From Chungangia koreensis (lineage in GTDB: Bacteria > Bacillota > Bacilli > Bacillales_A > Planococcaceae), in NCBI RefSeq assembly GCF_042651785.1, contig NZ_JBHSEC010000007.1:124001-188000 (forward strand): 64,000 nucleotides of DNA, read 5' to 3'. Shown piece after piece: positions 16,115 to 24,139 of the stretch. The translations under genes were made by a program, and so were the position numbers. How positions within the stretch are numbered: position 1 is the stretch's first letter; every line of letters starts with the position of its first letter. Under the pieces are notes generated by a model. It had not been told where the DNA came from, ran no database searches, and saw nothing but the letters and a program-made list of their open reading frames with translations.

Positions 16115-17341
16115 ATGAATAATAGAAAACAACCTTTCCTGCCGATATTATTAGGATCAGATATGAATGCCTATGGAATGGCTCGTGCTTTCCATGAGGC
16201 TTATGGAATTAAACCGCTTGTATTAGGTCGTGCAAATTTAACTGCTACTCAAGATAGTAAGATTTTGAATTTCCGTGTAATCCCTAATCTCAATGAACAG
16301 GATTATTTTATACCTGCTCTCAAACAGATTGCAGAAGAGTTCAAGGATCAAAATCTATTATTGTTGGCATGTGGAGATGATTATGCCAAGCTAATCATTA
16401 AAAACAAGCCCACTCTCAAAAGTTATTTTGCCATTCCGTATATCGATGAAGATTTAATGGATCGGATCGTGTTAAAAGAGAATTTTTACGAAATGTGTGA
16501 GAAGTATAGTTTTGCTTATCCAAAAACAACTCTTTGCACCTTCGATACACGTCATAGTTTTACATTCGATTTCGACTACCCGATCATCATTAAAGCGTCA
16601 AATTCAGTAGAATACTGGAAATGTTCATTCCCGGGGAAAAAGAAAGTATTTGTGGCACATGATGAAGCAGAAAAGACGGCAATTATTGATGCCATCTATA
16701 GCTCATCCTATCAGGATAACTTGACCATCCAAGAATTCATCCCAGGTGATGATTCCTATATGCGTGTGTTGAATGCGTATGTCGGAAAAGACGGAAAAGT
16801 TAAGCTTATGGCTCTTGGTAATCCGATTCTGGAAGAACATTCTCCAGAAGGGATCGGGAGTTACGCAGCAATCATCAATACTTATGATGAAGAATTGCTG
16901 GACAAGGTCCGCTTCTTCCTCGAGGATATCGGCTATACCGGATTCGCCAACTTTGACATGAAATATGACATGCGAGACGGACAGTACAAGCTGTTCGAAA
17001 TTAACTTGCGTAACGGACGGAGCAGCTATTATGTTACGGCAAGCGGTTATAACTTGATGAAATATGTAGCGGATGATCATATTTTAAACCTTCCGCAAGA
17101 GTTGACATATGCGAAAAACAAACATTTGTGGCTGATTATTCCTCCCGGTGTTCTATTCAAATATGCACAAAATGAACAAATGAAAGAGGAGGCTAAGCGC
17201 CTCATCGAGGAAGGAAAGGCGACAAACTCCTTGTTTTACAAAGAAGATTTCAGCCCGAAACGCTGGATGAAGTTGAAGCTTAACAACTTGAACTACTATA
17301 GAAAATACAAAAAATACTTCAACAACAAAGGTTTGTCATAA
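16115..17341 (+). CDS. ATP-grasp D-aspartate ligase (peptidoglycan cross-bridge), AslFm-like
   Basis: A 408-residue ATP-grasp enzyme. It begins PILLGSDMNAYGMARAFHEAYG and has an ATP-grasp core (VEYWKCSFPGKKKVF, IPGDDSYMRVLNAYV, GYTGFANFDMKYD, FEINLRNGRSSYYV with metal-binding Glu and Asn). These segments resemble what I remember of the Enterococcus faecium D-aspartate ligase, which adds D-Asp to the lysine side chain of the peptidoglycan precursor. The next gene, three bases on, is an aspartate racemase, which would supply D-Asp. Together they predict L-Lys-D-Asp (or D-Glu) cross-bridges, usual in Planococcaceae. Confidence 0.75.
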   Translation: MNNRKQPFLPILLGSDMNAYGMARAFHEAYGIKPLVLGRANLTATQDSKILNFRVIPNLNEQDYFIPALKQIAEEFKDQNLLLLACGDDYAKLIIKNKPTLKSYFAIPYIDEDLMDRIVLKENFYEMCEKYSFAYPKTTLCTFDTRHSFTFDFDYPIIIKASNSVEYWKCSFPGKKKVFVAHDEAEKTAIIDAIYSSSYQDNLTIQEFIPGDDSYMRVLNAYVGKDGKVKLMALGNPILEEHSPEGIGSYAAIINTYDEELLDKVRFFLEDIGYTGFANFDMKYDMRDGQYKLFEINLRNGRSSYYVTASGYNLMKYVADDHILNLPQELTYAKNKHLWLIIPPGVLFKYAQNEQMKEEAKRLIEEGKATNSLFYKEDFSPKRWMKLKLNNLNYYRKYKKYFNNKGLS

Positions 17342-17344
17342 CGT

Positions 17345-18049
17345 ATGGAGAAGAAGACACTTGGCATCGTCGGAGGGGTTGGCCCCTTGGCGACGATGCT
17401 TTTAGGTGAAATGATTGTAAGGCGGACAAACGCATCTAAAGACCAGGAACACGTTGACATGGTCATAACCAATAATACGAAGATTCCGGATCGTACAGCG
17501 TACGTACTTGATCGAACAAAACCGAACCCTGTGACGGTTATGATTAAAGACATACAACGCCTGACATCGATCGGAGCGGAAATTATTGCAATCCCATGCA
17601 ACACAGCACATAGCTTCTACTCAGAAATGCAGCAAGCTTCACCCGTTCCTATCCTAAACATGATTGAGGAAACAGTTAAACGTGCATCCGAAGACGGAGT
17701 AAAGCGTCTCGGTATTTTGGGTACAACTGGAACAATTACTGCTGGTGTTTATCAAGATGCCTGCAAAAAAGCAGGGATTGTTCCAGTCGTAACGGATGAA
17801 GGAACTCAGGAAAAAGTTATGTCTATCATTTATGATTATGTCAAAGCAAACAAACCGGCTGATCGGAGATTATGGACGGAAATTGAGTTCTATATGGTCG
17901 AACAAAAATGTGACAAGGTTATTTTAGGGTGTACTGAGTTATCGATTGTCAGGGAAGAGCTTAACCTACAAGAACTTTACTTGGACTCTATGTTAGTCTT
18001 AGCCGAAGAGTCCATCCTTGCCTGCGGCTATGAATTGAATAAAAAATGA
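17345..18049 (+). CDS. Aspartate/glutamate racemase family protein
   Basis: A 234-residue PLP-independent racemase. Both catalytic cysteines are visible: IPCNTAH near residue 84 and LGCTELSI near residue 198. The N-terminus KKTLGIVGGVGPLAT is typical of aspartate racemases. It sits three bases after the D-aspartate-ligase-like gene, so the two are surely cotranscribed and it probably makes D-Asp for wall assembly. Glutamate racemase activity cannot be excluded from sequence alone. Confidence 0.85.
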   Translation: MEKKTLGIVGGVGPLATMLLGEMIVRRTNASKDQEHVDMVITNNTKIPDRTAYVLDRTKPNPVTVMIKDIQRLTSIGAEIIAIPCNTAHSFYSEMQQASPVPILNMIEETVKRASEDGVKRLGILGTTGTITAGVYQDACKKAGIVPVVTDEGTQEKVMSIIYDYVKANKPADRRLWTEIEFYMVEQKCDKVILGCTELSIVREELNLQELYLDSMLVLAEESILACGYELNKK

Positions 18050-18075
18050 AATATGTAGAAAACTTCATTAGAAAG

Positions 18076-18110
18076 AAGAGCGACTGATTAATGGACAGTC
18101 GCTCTTTTTC
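18076..18110 (+). terminator. Rho-independent terminator after the racemase
   Basis: AAGAGCGACTG / CAGTCGCTCTT, perfect 11-bp stem, followed by TTTT. Confidence 0.92.
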
Positions 18111-18189
18111 ATGTGGATATTGTCCAATTCACTGACTTTGAAGGCATTTATGGTACACTAAAAGCATTAGATAAGAGGTGGAGAATTCA

Positions 18190-19332
18190 ATGTCTTTCTT
18201 ACAATTGCTCAATGAATCAACCAAGAAAAAATGGACGTTCGAGTCCCCTATGCCGATCCAAGAAAAAATGATTCCAGAAATGCTTGAAGGTAAGGATATC
18301 GTTGCTCAATCCCCTACAGGCACTGGCAAGACATTAGCTTACGTACTCCCATTGCTCCAATTAGTAGACGGCACCCGACAACAAACTCAAGCATTGATTG
18401 TCACGCCTTCACAGGAACTTTCCATGCAAATCGTCGAAGTCGTAAGGGAATGGACTGAGGGGACGCCTATAACGGTGGCACAGCTAATTGGCGGAGCCAA
18501 TATGCAGCGGCAAATTGAAAAGCTTAAAAAGAAACCAACGATCGTTGTCGGTACGCCTGGAAGACTGAATGAACTCATCAAGGCAAAAAAGTTAAAGATG
18601 CATGACATCCGATACCTCATATTGGATGAAGGGGATCAGTTACTGAGCCGAGAGCATCGCGTAGTTTCAAAGTCTTTTATTGACCAGGCAAACCCGGAAA
18701 AGCAAATAGTATTAGTATCAGCAACAGTTACGGAAGAAATTGAACTAGTTGCAGATCGGATGATGGATGAACCGGTCCATATAAAAGTTGAAGCACAAGA
18801 ACTTCCGGAATTAGGCACGGTCGTTCACTCTTTCATAAAGGTTGACGTGCGAGATAAAACTGAACTTTTAAGACGGATTTCCCATATAGAAGGAATTCGT
18901 GCATTAGCTTTCGTAAATCATATGGATCAATTGTTGATGAAGGAGACGAAACTGAAATTCCGGGATGCACAAATTGTGGCACTTCATTCTGAAATGAAAA
19001 AAGAAGAGCGTAAAAATGCTCTGGATTCATTTAGAAAAGGGGAAGTTCGTGTACTTCTTTCCACAGATGTGGCTGCACGTGGTCTTGATATCGAAGGCCT
19101 TACACATGTAATTCACGTCGATGTTCCGAAAAAGACGGAGCAGTATCTACACAGGTCTGGACGGACAGGAAGAGCAGGAGCCGATGGCGAAGTACTGACA
19201 CTTCTGACGTATAACGACGAAAAGGATTATAAAAAATTGACCAAGTCACTTGGAGAAAAACCCGTGCAGAAAATTTGGCATAAAGGAAAGATTATTGAGG
19301 GGAACTCAAAAACCGTTTCTAAGAAGGGATAA
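18190..19332 (+). CDS. yfmL: DEAD-box RNA helicase, YfmL-like
   Basis: A 380-residue minimal DEAD-box helicase with two RecA lobes and no C-terminal extension, the size of B. subtilis YfmL (ribosome assembly). Motifs in order: Q motif (PMPIQ), I SPTGTGKT, Ia TPSQEL, Ib TPGR, II LDEGD, III SAT, V STDVAARGLDI, VI HRSGRTGRAG. Motif II reads DEGD instead of DEAD, as also seen in some close relatives. ATG 18190 with AGAGGTGG SD; a GTG 12 bases upstream lies inside the SD. The ampS gene follows after six bases. Confidence 0.82.
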   Translation: MSFLQLLNESTKKKWTFESPMPIQEKMIPEMLEGKDIVAQSPTGTGKTLAYVLPLLQLVDGTRQQTQALIVTPSQELSMQIVEVVREWTEGTPITVAQLIGGANMQRQIEKLKKKPTIVVGTPGRLNELIKAKKLKMHDIRYLILDEGDQLLSREHRVVSKSFIDQANPEKQIVLVSATVTEEIELVADRMMDEPVHIKVEAQELPELGTVVHSFIKVDVRDKTELLRRISHIEGIRALAFVNHMDQLLMKETKLKFRDAQIVALHSEMKKEERKNALDSFRKGEVRVLLSTDVAARGLDIEGLTHVIHVDVPKKTEQYLHRSGRTGRAGADGEVLTLLTYNDEKDYKKLTKSLGEKPVQKIWHKGKIIEGNSKTVSKKG

Positions 19333-19338
19333 TCATTT

Positions 19339-20568
19339 ATGAATTTCAATGAAAAATTAGCTCAGTATGCTGAACTTGCGGTACAAGTCGGAATGAATGT
19401 CCAAAAAGGGCAGCCAGTACTGATCAATACTACAACGGATGCCGTAGAGTTTGCACGTCTTGTAGTAGCGGAAGCTTACAAGGCAGGGGCGTCCCGTGTT
19501 ACCGTGAATTTTACAGATGAATTTGTATCAAGAGCGTTTTACGAAAATGCTTCAGAAGAAGAGATTAACCACTATCCAGAATGGGCAGCGAAGCAACGTG
19601 ATGAACTGATTGCAAAAAATGGTGCTTTGTTATGGATTGACTCCGAAGACCCGGATCTATTGGAAGGGATTCCGTCTTCCCGGATTTCTGCACAGCAGAA
19701 GGCGGGAGGGAAAGCATTGGAGAATTACCGGAATGCGGTGATGTCTGACAAGATTGCTTGGTCCATTATTGCGATTCCTTCTGAAAAATGGGCAAAGAAA
19801 GTATTCCCTCATCTTCCTGAAGAGGAACAAGTAAATGCGTTATGGGAAACAATCTTTAGCACCGTCCGAATTGGTGAAGGGAATGCAGTTGAAAAATGGC
19901 ATACCCATATTGAAGAGTTAGAAAGCCGAGCCACCATGCTGAATGAAAAACATTATAAAAAGCTCCACTACAAAGCGCCTGGGACAGACCTGACAATTGA
20001 GTTAGCAGAAAAGCATATATGGCTGAGTGGTGCGAGTAAAACCCCGGCTGGAGTACCCTTCATAGCCAACATGCCAACGGAGGAAGTGTACACTGCACCG
20101 CTTCGTTCTGGGGTTAACGGAACTGTTTCAAACACGAAGCCTCTCGTATATTCCGGAAATGTAATCGATGGATTCGTCTTAACGTTCAAGGATGGAAAAG
20201 TGGTCGATGTAAAAGCGGAAAAAGGGGAAGATTTGCTAAAGGAATTGCTGAATACGGATGAAGGTTCAGCTTACTTGGGCGAAGTAGCCCTCGTTCCACA
20301 CGAATCACCCATTTCGTCATCCAACATTTTGTTCTACAATACATTATTTGATGAGAATGCATCCAACCACTTAGCACTTGGTGGAGCTTATGGAACGAAT
20401 GTTGAAGGCGGTCGTGATTTAACTGAAAGCCAACTCCCTTCAGTAGGACTCAATACATCTATTACGCATGAGGATTTCATGGTCGGCAGTGCGGAAATGG
20501 ATATCGATGGAGAGCTGGCTGATGGAACATTAGAACCAATCTTCCGTAAGGGAAATTGGGCATTCTAA
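19339..20568 (+). CDS. ampS: M29-family aminopeptidase (AmpS type), copy 1
   Basis: A 409-residue thermophilic-type aminopeptidase of family M29, a cytoplasmic dinuclear metallopeptidase that removes N-terminal residues from peptides. Landmarks: FIANMPTEEVYTAPLRSGVNGT with metal-ligand glutamate, EDGSAYLGE-like segment DEGSAYLGEVALV, the LFDENASNHLALG run, and THEDFMVGSAEMDIDG with His and Asp near the C-terminus. It starts six bases after yfmL. A close paralogue lies at 29701-30933. Confidence 0.9.
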   Translation: MNFNEKLAQYAELAVQVGMNVQKGQPVLINTTTDAVEFARLVVAEAYKAGASRVTVNFTDEFVSRAFYENASEEEINHYPEWAAKQRDELIAKNGALLWIDSEDPDLLEGIPSSRISAQQKAGGKALENYRNAVMSDKIAWSIIAIPSEKWAKKVFPHLPEEEQVNALWETIFSTVRIGEGNAVEKWHTHIEELESRATMLNEKHYKKLHYKAPGTDLTIELAEKHIWLSGASKTPAGVPFIANMPTEEVYTAPLRSGVNGTVSNTKPLVYSGNVIDGFVLTFKDGKVVDVKAEKGEDLLKELLNTDEGSAYLGEVALVPHESPISSSNILFYNTLFDENASNHLALGGAYGTNVEGGRDLTESQLPSVGLNTSITHEDFMVGSAEMDIDGELADGTLEPIFRKGNWAF

Positions 20569-20580
20569 AGGGATGATCGA

Positions 20581-21462
20581 GTGAAAAAAATAGCCTTTCT
20601 TATAATCGCTGTCTTTCTCTTACTTACGCCATTGCCAGTATTCGCGGAGCAAAAATACCCGATCGTTTATGTCGCGATCGGTGATTCTTTAGCAGCCGGA
20701 CAAACGCCAAACAAAGAAATAGATGCTGGTTATAGTGACTTGATCGCTCAAGAATTATCACGGAATTTGCCGGTCGCTGCATTTACTAAAAACCTGTCAT
20801 TCCCTGGTTACACAACAAACGATGTAGTACGGACAGTTAAGAGAGAAGAGACCCAGGAAATACTTGGCCAGGCAAATCTGATTACAATTTCTGCTGGAGC
20901 GAATGACCTGCTTCGGATGGTCCGTCATGATAGTCGTTCAGGCACCTTGTCATTCCAGCAGATTCAGGCTGACTTTGCTCTAAATAGAGTAAGGATTAAC
21001 ATGGCTGAAATGATTTCGGAACTCAAAAGTAGGGCACCCAAAGCAGAAATCTACGTTATGGGCTATTATTTTCCCTATCCACACGTATTAGAGGCTCAAA
21101 AGAACGGCACTGCTCGTCAATTGAACCGTTTAAATGAGATTCTGAAAAACGTGGCCGAGATCGCAGATGTACAGTTTGTCGATGTATCAAAAGGGTTCGA
21201 ACAAAATGCAAAAGACTATATCCCGAACCCGGCTGATGTGCATCCGAACATGGAAGGTTACCGGATTATGGCCAACTCATTTTTTGACGTCATGACAAGA
21301 GGAAATCTTCAAGTAAGCCAATCAGAACTGCCACAGCCTGCGCCAAAATCTTTCGAGGAACTAAGCAAGGAAATGAACACTCCAAAAGAGGATGAAACGG
21401 CCAGTAAAGGACCCTTGACACCTAACTTATATGTAATGATCGATGAACTTCATCGGACATAA
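20581..21462 (+). CDS. Secreted SGNH/GDSL hydrolase
   Basis: A 293-residue protein with a clear signal peptide (cleavage after VFA, about 22). SGNH blocks are visible: I GDSLAAGQ (about 34; Ser nucleophile), III GANDL (about 103), V DVHPNMEGY (about 220; Asp and His). It is therefore an exported esterase or lipase; the LipC/YpmR relatives act on lipids, sometimes in spores. A hydrophilic C-terminal tail of ~45 residues follows the domain. GTG start at 20581, 12 bases after ampS. The stop codon abuts a strong terminator. Confidence 0.85.
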   Translation: MKKIAFLIIAVFLLLTPLPVFAEQKYPIVYVAIGDSLAAGQTPNKEIDAGYSDLIAQELSRNLPVAAFTKNLSFPGYTTNDVVRTVKREETQEILGQANLITISAGANDLLRMVRHDSRSGTLSFQQIQADFALNRVRINMAEMISELKSRAPKAEIYVMGYYFPYPHVLEAQKNGTARQLNRLNEILKNVAEIADVQFVDVSKGFEQNAKDYIPNPADVHPNMEGYRIMANSFFDVMTRGNLQVSQSELPQPAPKSFEELSKEMNTPKEDETASKGPLTPNLYVMIDELHRT

Positions 21463-21501
21463 AAAAACCGGACTTTCTATTATTGAAAAGTCCGGTTTTT
21501 A
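21463..21501. terminator. Bidirectional Rho-independent terminator
   Basis: AAAAACCGGACTTT / AAAGTCCGGTTTTT, perfect 14-bp arms. It overlaps the last codons of the minus-strand small gene 21480-21617. Confidence 0.9.
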
Positions 21502-21617
21502 TAATCCTTTGAATTGATCACTTGTTTTTGTTTACGGGAACTCAGAAATTTCCGGGCTATCGGATAAATGACCGGTGCCCACTTAATGGCAGTCTTGATT
21601 AAGCGTTTCATTTTCAT
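21480..21617 (-). CDS. Small basic protein, 45 residues, unknown
   Basis: ATG at 21617 after an ACAGGAGTG SD, giving 45 codons and a TAA. The protein is strongly basic (about 13 Lys/Arg), with an N-terminal amphipathic stretch (KRLIKTAIKWAPVIYPIARKFL). The final five codons lie inside the terminator hairpin of the opposing SGNH gene, which also ends this transcript. I do not recognise the family. Good SD and isolated position favour a real gene; a membrane-surface or nucleic-acid role is only a guess. Confidence 0.5.
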   Translation of the reverse strand: MKMKRLIKTAIKWAPVIYPIARKFLSSRKQKQVINSKDYKNRTFQ

Positions 21618-21679
21618 ATATTTCACTCCTGTTAATTCGCCTATACCAATAAGATTCCCGTATAGAGATCAAGTGAAAC

Positions 21680-22030
21680 TCATCGAAGTACCTTGACTCC
21701 TTGGTAAATATTCCAAACCGTTATAATCAGGGAAACTACAATATAAGCAATCATGAAAATGAAAGGCAGACCAGCAGTCCAGAAGAAACCGGATGAATCA
21801 GCGTAAGGATCATAATAATTCATATTCATCGACTGGAAGGAAACAGCAATGAGTAAAAGGAATCCGATGATTCCAAGTCCAACCGGTATCAGATGTGATA
21901 ATAATGCCCGCTTTGCGTGAATCTTCACTTCTTTATCATGTGCAATAAAAAAGACAATAATAGGTAATAAGAACGGTGCAAACAAAATGCTGAAATAGCA
22001 TAATGCAGCGAGGACACGGTTATTATCCAT
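21680..22030 (-). CDS. DUF4870 domain-containing membrane protein
   Basis: A 116-residue protein with three to four hydrophobic segments. The layout (NNRVLAALCYFSILFAPFLLPIIVFFI, HAKRALLSHLIPV, then two further helices) is typical of DUF4870 (Tic20-like). Function unknown. AGGAGG SD seven bases upstream of ATG 22030. Single gene. Confidence 0.8.
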   Translation of the reverse strand: MDNNRVLAALCYFSILFAPFLLPIIVFFIAHDKEVKIHAKRALLSHLIPVGLGIIGFLLLIAVSFQSMNMNYYDPYADSSGFFWTAGLPFIFMIAYIVVSLIITVWNIYQGVKVLR

Positions 22031-22160
22031 CTATATCAACCTCCTAACGTATACTATAGTCTACACAACTTTGAGAGAAAAGTTTCAAAGATTAAAGGAA
22101 ATGTTGATTCTTTTCTGCAAATTGTGTACAATAGGCACGAATAGAATAATCGATGAAGAC

Positions 22161-22253
22161 CCACAAGGGGAGCCGTTTAGGACGGCTGAGATTGAACAGT
22201 GCCATGTTCAAGACCCTTTGAACCTGTAAGTTAGTGCTTGCGTAGGGATGTGG
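22161..22253 (+). ncRNA. TPP riboswitch (THI element)
   Basis: The conserved core is present in order: GGGGAGCC, GGCTGAGA, GACCCTTTGAACCTG and GTTAGTGCTTGCGTAGGGA, closed by P1 CCACA / TGTGG. It binds thiamine pyrophosphate and controls the thiamine transporter gene that follows. Confidence 0.95.
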
Positions 22254-22271
22254 ATAGAAACCGACAATACT

Positions 22272-22304
22272 CGATGTCCGGCTCTGTCCGTGGCGTCGTT
22301 TTTT
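22272..22304 (+). terminator. Riboswitch expression-platform terminator
   Basis: CGATGTCCGG, loop CTCTGT, CCG(T)GGCGTCG, followed by TTTTTT. Placed 18 bases after the aptamer, it should form when TPP is bound and stop thiT transcription. Confidence 0.7.
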
Positions 22305-22361
22305 ATTTACCGGCCTATCGTGAGCCCCTTGTGTCAATCATCGGAACTGGGGGAACGTAAA

Positions 22362-22943
22362 ATGAGGAATAAAAGATTAGTGATGTTAATGGAGATTGCC
22401 ATCTTTGGTGCTCTCGGCTTTGTACTTGATCGGCTCTTGGTATTTGAAATGCCACAGGGCGGGTCAATCACCTTAGTGATGCTGCCCATACTATTAATGG
22501 CCTTTAGAAGAGGTGTTTGGGCAGGGGTATTAACAGGATTCATCGTAGGATTACTACAGCTAATAACGGGTAACTTCTATGCTGCCCCGTTATCTTTTGG
22601 TTTTGTTATTTTACAAGTCGGATTGGATTATGTAATTGCGTTCATCGTCATCGGGTTTGCCGGACTTTTTAGAAACCGCTTCCTCCAGGCGAAGGATTTG
22701 GATCATAAAAAGGGAATGGTCATAGCAGTAGTAAGTGGCGCATTTGTCGGGTCATTCTTACGTTATATTGTTCATGTAATTACCGGCATCTTCTTCTTCG
22801 GTGAGTTTGCCGGAGAGCAAAATGTGGTCCTGTATTCTTTAATTTACAATTCAACTTACATGATCCCTGTATTCTTGTTAGGTGCAATTGTCTGTTCGAT
22901 TCTTTTCATGACTGCGCCAAGACTTTTACAACCAAATAACTGA
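22362..22943 (+). CDS. thiT: Thiamine ECF transporter S component ThiT
   Basis: A 193-residue, six-helix membrane protein, the substrate-binding (S) unit of the energy-coupling-factor thiamine importer. Early residues MEIAIFGALGFVLDRL and MPQGGSITLVMLPI match ThiT. It shares the EcfA/T module encoded elsewhere. ATG 22362 with GGGGGAACG SD; the longer open frame runs back into the riboswitch and is not the start. The TPP riboswitch directly upstream confirms the substrate. Confidence 0.94.
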   Translation: MRNKRLVMLMEIAIFGALGFVLDRLLVFEMPQGGSITLVMLPILLMAFRRGVWAGVLTGFIVGLLQLITGNFYAAPLSFGFVILQVGLDYVIAFIVIGFAGLFRNRFLQAKDLDHKKGMVIAVVSGAFVGSFLRYIVHVITGIFFFGEFAGEQNVVLYSLIYNSTYMIPVFLLGAIVCSILFMTAPRLLQPNN

Positions 22944-22952
22944 TGATTAGGT

Positions 22953-22984
22953 AAGATGACTATGTTTGGGTAGTCATCTTTTCT
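22953..22984 (+). terminator. Rho-independent terminator after thiT
   Basis: AAGATGACTA / TAGTCATCTT, perfect 10-bp stem, followed by TTCTT. Confidence 0.85.
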
Positions 22985-23028
22985 TATGATATAGTTAAGA
23001 AGAGCTCTAAAAGAAGGGAATCTTATAA

Positions 23029-23778
23029 ATGATAGCAAAAACAAAAGAGGATTTTGAAAATTTAAAGATGATCGGCCGAATCGTGGCTGAGATTCGTGAT
23101 GCGTTAAAGAATGCAACTAAGCCGGGTGTTACAACGAAGGAATTAGATGACTTGGCTGGCCGCATGTTTGAAGAAAACGGTGCCGTATCGGGACCGAAAG
23201 GGGAATATGATTTCCCAGGTTTCACATGTATTAGCGTCAATGAAGAAGTGGCACACGGTATTCCAGGTAATCGGGTAATTCAGGAAGGCGACATCGTGAA
23301 TGTGGATGTCTCTGGTTCATATAACGGGTATTTTGCAGATACGGGGATTTCTTTTGTTGTTGGTGATGGATATCCGGAAAAAGAAAAACTATGTGAAGTA
23401 GCGCAAAGTTCCTTTGACCGTGCGATGTTGAAGGTGAAAGTAGGATCACGTCTAAATCAAATCGGTAAAGCAGTGGAACGTGAAGCGAAGGCAAATGGCT
23501 TGCATGTCATTAAAAACTTGACTGGCCATGGCGTGGGTAAATCCCTTCATGAAGCACCTCAATATATTTTAAATTACTACGATGCGTGGGATCCGACCAT
23601 CTTAAAAGAAGGAATGGTCTTGGCTGTTGAACCGTTCATTTCACAAAAAGCTGAGCATATTGTGGAGTCAGGTGATGGCTGGACATTCGTCACACCTGAT
23701 AAGTCATTGGTTGCTCAAATTGAACATACCGTAATTGTGACAAATGGGGAACCATTACTAATTACAAAATTAGATTAA
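23029..23778 (+). CDS. map: Methionine aminopeptidase, type I
   Basis: A 249-residue enzyme that removes the initiator methionine from new proteins. The dinuclear metal site is complete: VDVSGSYNGYFADTG (two Asp), GHGVGKSLHEAP (His), VLAVEPFIS (Glu) and QIEHTVIV (Glu). It stands alone rather than in the ribosomal-protein operon and has the length of B. subtilis YflG (MapB), so it is probably the second map gene. ATG 23029. Ends at a terminator whose 3' half is duplicated 320 bp further on. Confidence 0.93.
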   Translation: MIAKTKEDFENLKMIGRIVAEIRDALKNATKPGVTTKELDDLAGRMFEENGAVSGPKGEYDFPGFTCISVNEEVAHGIPGNRVIQEGDIVNVDVSGSYNGYFADTGISFVVGDGYPEKEKLCEVAQSSFDRAMLKVKVGSRLNQIGKAVEREAKANGLHVIKNLTGHGVGKSLHEAPQYILNYYDAWDPTILKEGMVLAVEPFISQKAEHIVESGDGWTFVTPDKSLVAQIEHTVIVTNGEPLLITKLD

Positions 23779-23779
23779 G

Positions 23780-23817
23780 AAAAAGAGGCATTGCCATTTT
23801 GGCTATGCCTCTTTTTA
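23780..23817 (+). terminator. Rho-independent terminator after map
   Basis: AAAAGAGGCAT(T)GCC / GGC(T)ATGCCTCTTTTT. The 3' arm is repeated nearly identically at 24117-24139. Confidence 0.88.
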
Positions 23818-23850
23818 ACAGATAGAAAAGGTATAAGAACTCTGGATAAA

Positions 23851-24139
23851 TAGGCGGAACAAAGGCTAAGGAACAAAGACTAAGGAACAAAGACTAAGGA
23901 ACAAAGACTAAATACGCCGCGTCCTGCGGCGACGTCTTTGTGACCAACATAGTGTTGGCCCGCGTCCTGGCTGCTCCACCGCTTCGCTCGTCGCAAAATT
24001 GCAAAGAAGTGGATTCAGGAAGCTATTTGGCAACGCCTTTGTGACCAACGTCCTGTCTGAGGGAACAAAGGCTAAAAGCGCCGCGTCCTGCGACAACGCC
24101 TTTGGACCAACGTCCTGTTGGCCTATGCCTCTTTTTTAA
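23851..24139. repeat. Composite intergenic repeat with GTCCT-loop hairpins
   Basis: Four tandem 14-bp units GGAACAAAGRCTAA (23856-23911) lead into hairpins with a constant GTCCT loop: GCCGC-GTCCT-GCGGC, and CCAAC-GTCCT-GTTGG. A second, shorter module repeats the plan at 24061-24122 (GGAACAAAGGCTAA, GCGCCGCGTCCTGCG, CCAACGTCCTGTTGG). The whole is flanked by near-identical direct repeats (23797-23818 and 24117-24139). It resembles MITE- or REP-like dispersed elements; no transposase or convincing gene is inside. The right flank forms the end of the TspO-like gene. Confidence 0.75.

Noticed and set aside
22248..22361. N-terminal extension of ThiT
   Set aside because: The frame lies in the TPP riboswitch and its terminator; ATG 22362 has a proper SD and gives the normal family length.
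23908..24096. 62-codon minus-strand open frame in the repeat cluster
   Set aside because: Arg-rich product made from palindromic repeats; no SD. Low-complexity repeat translation.
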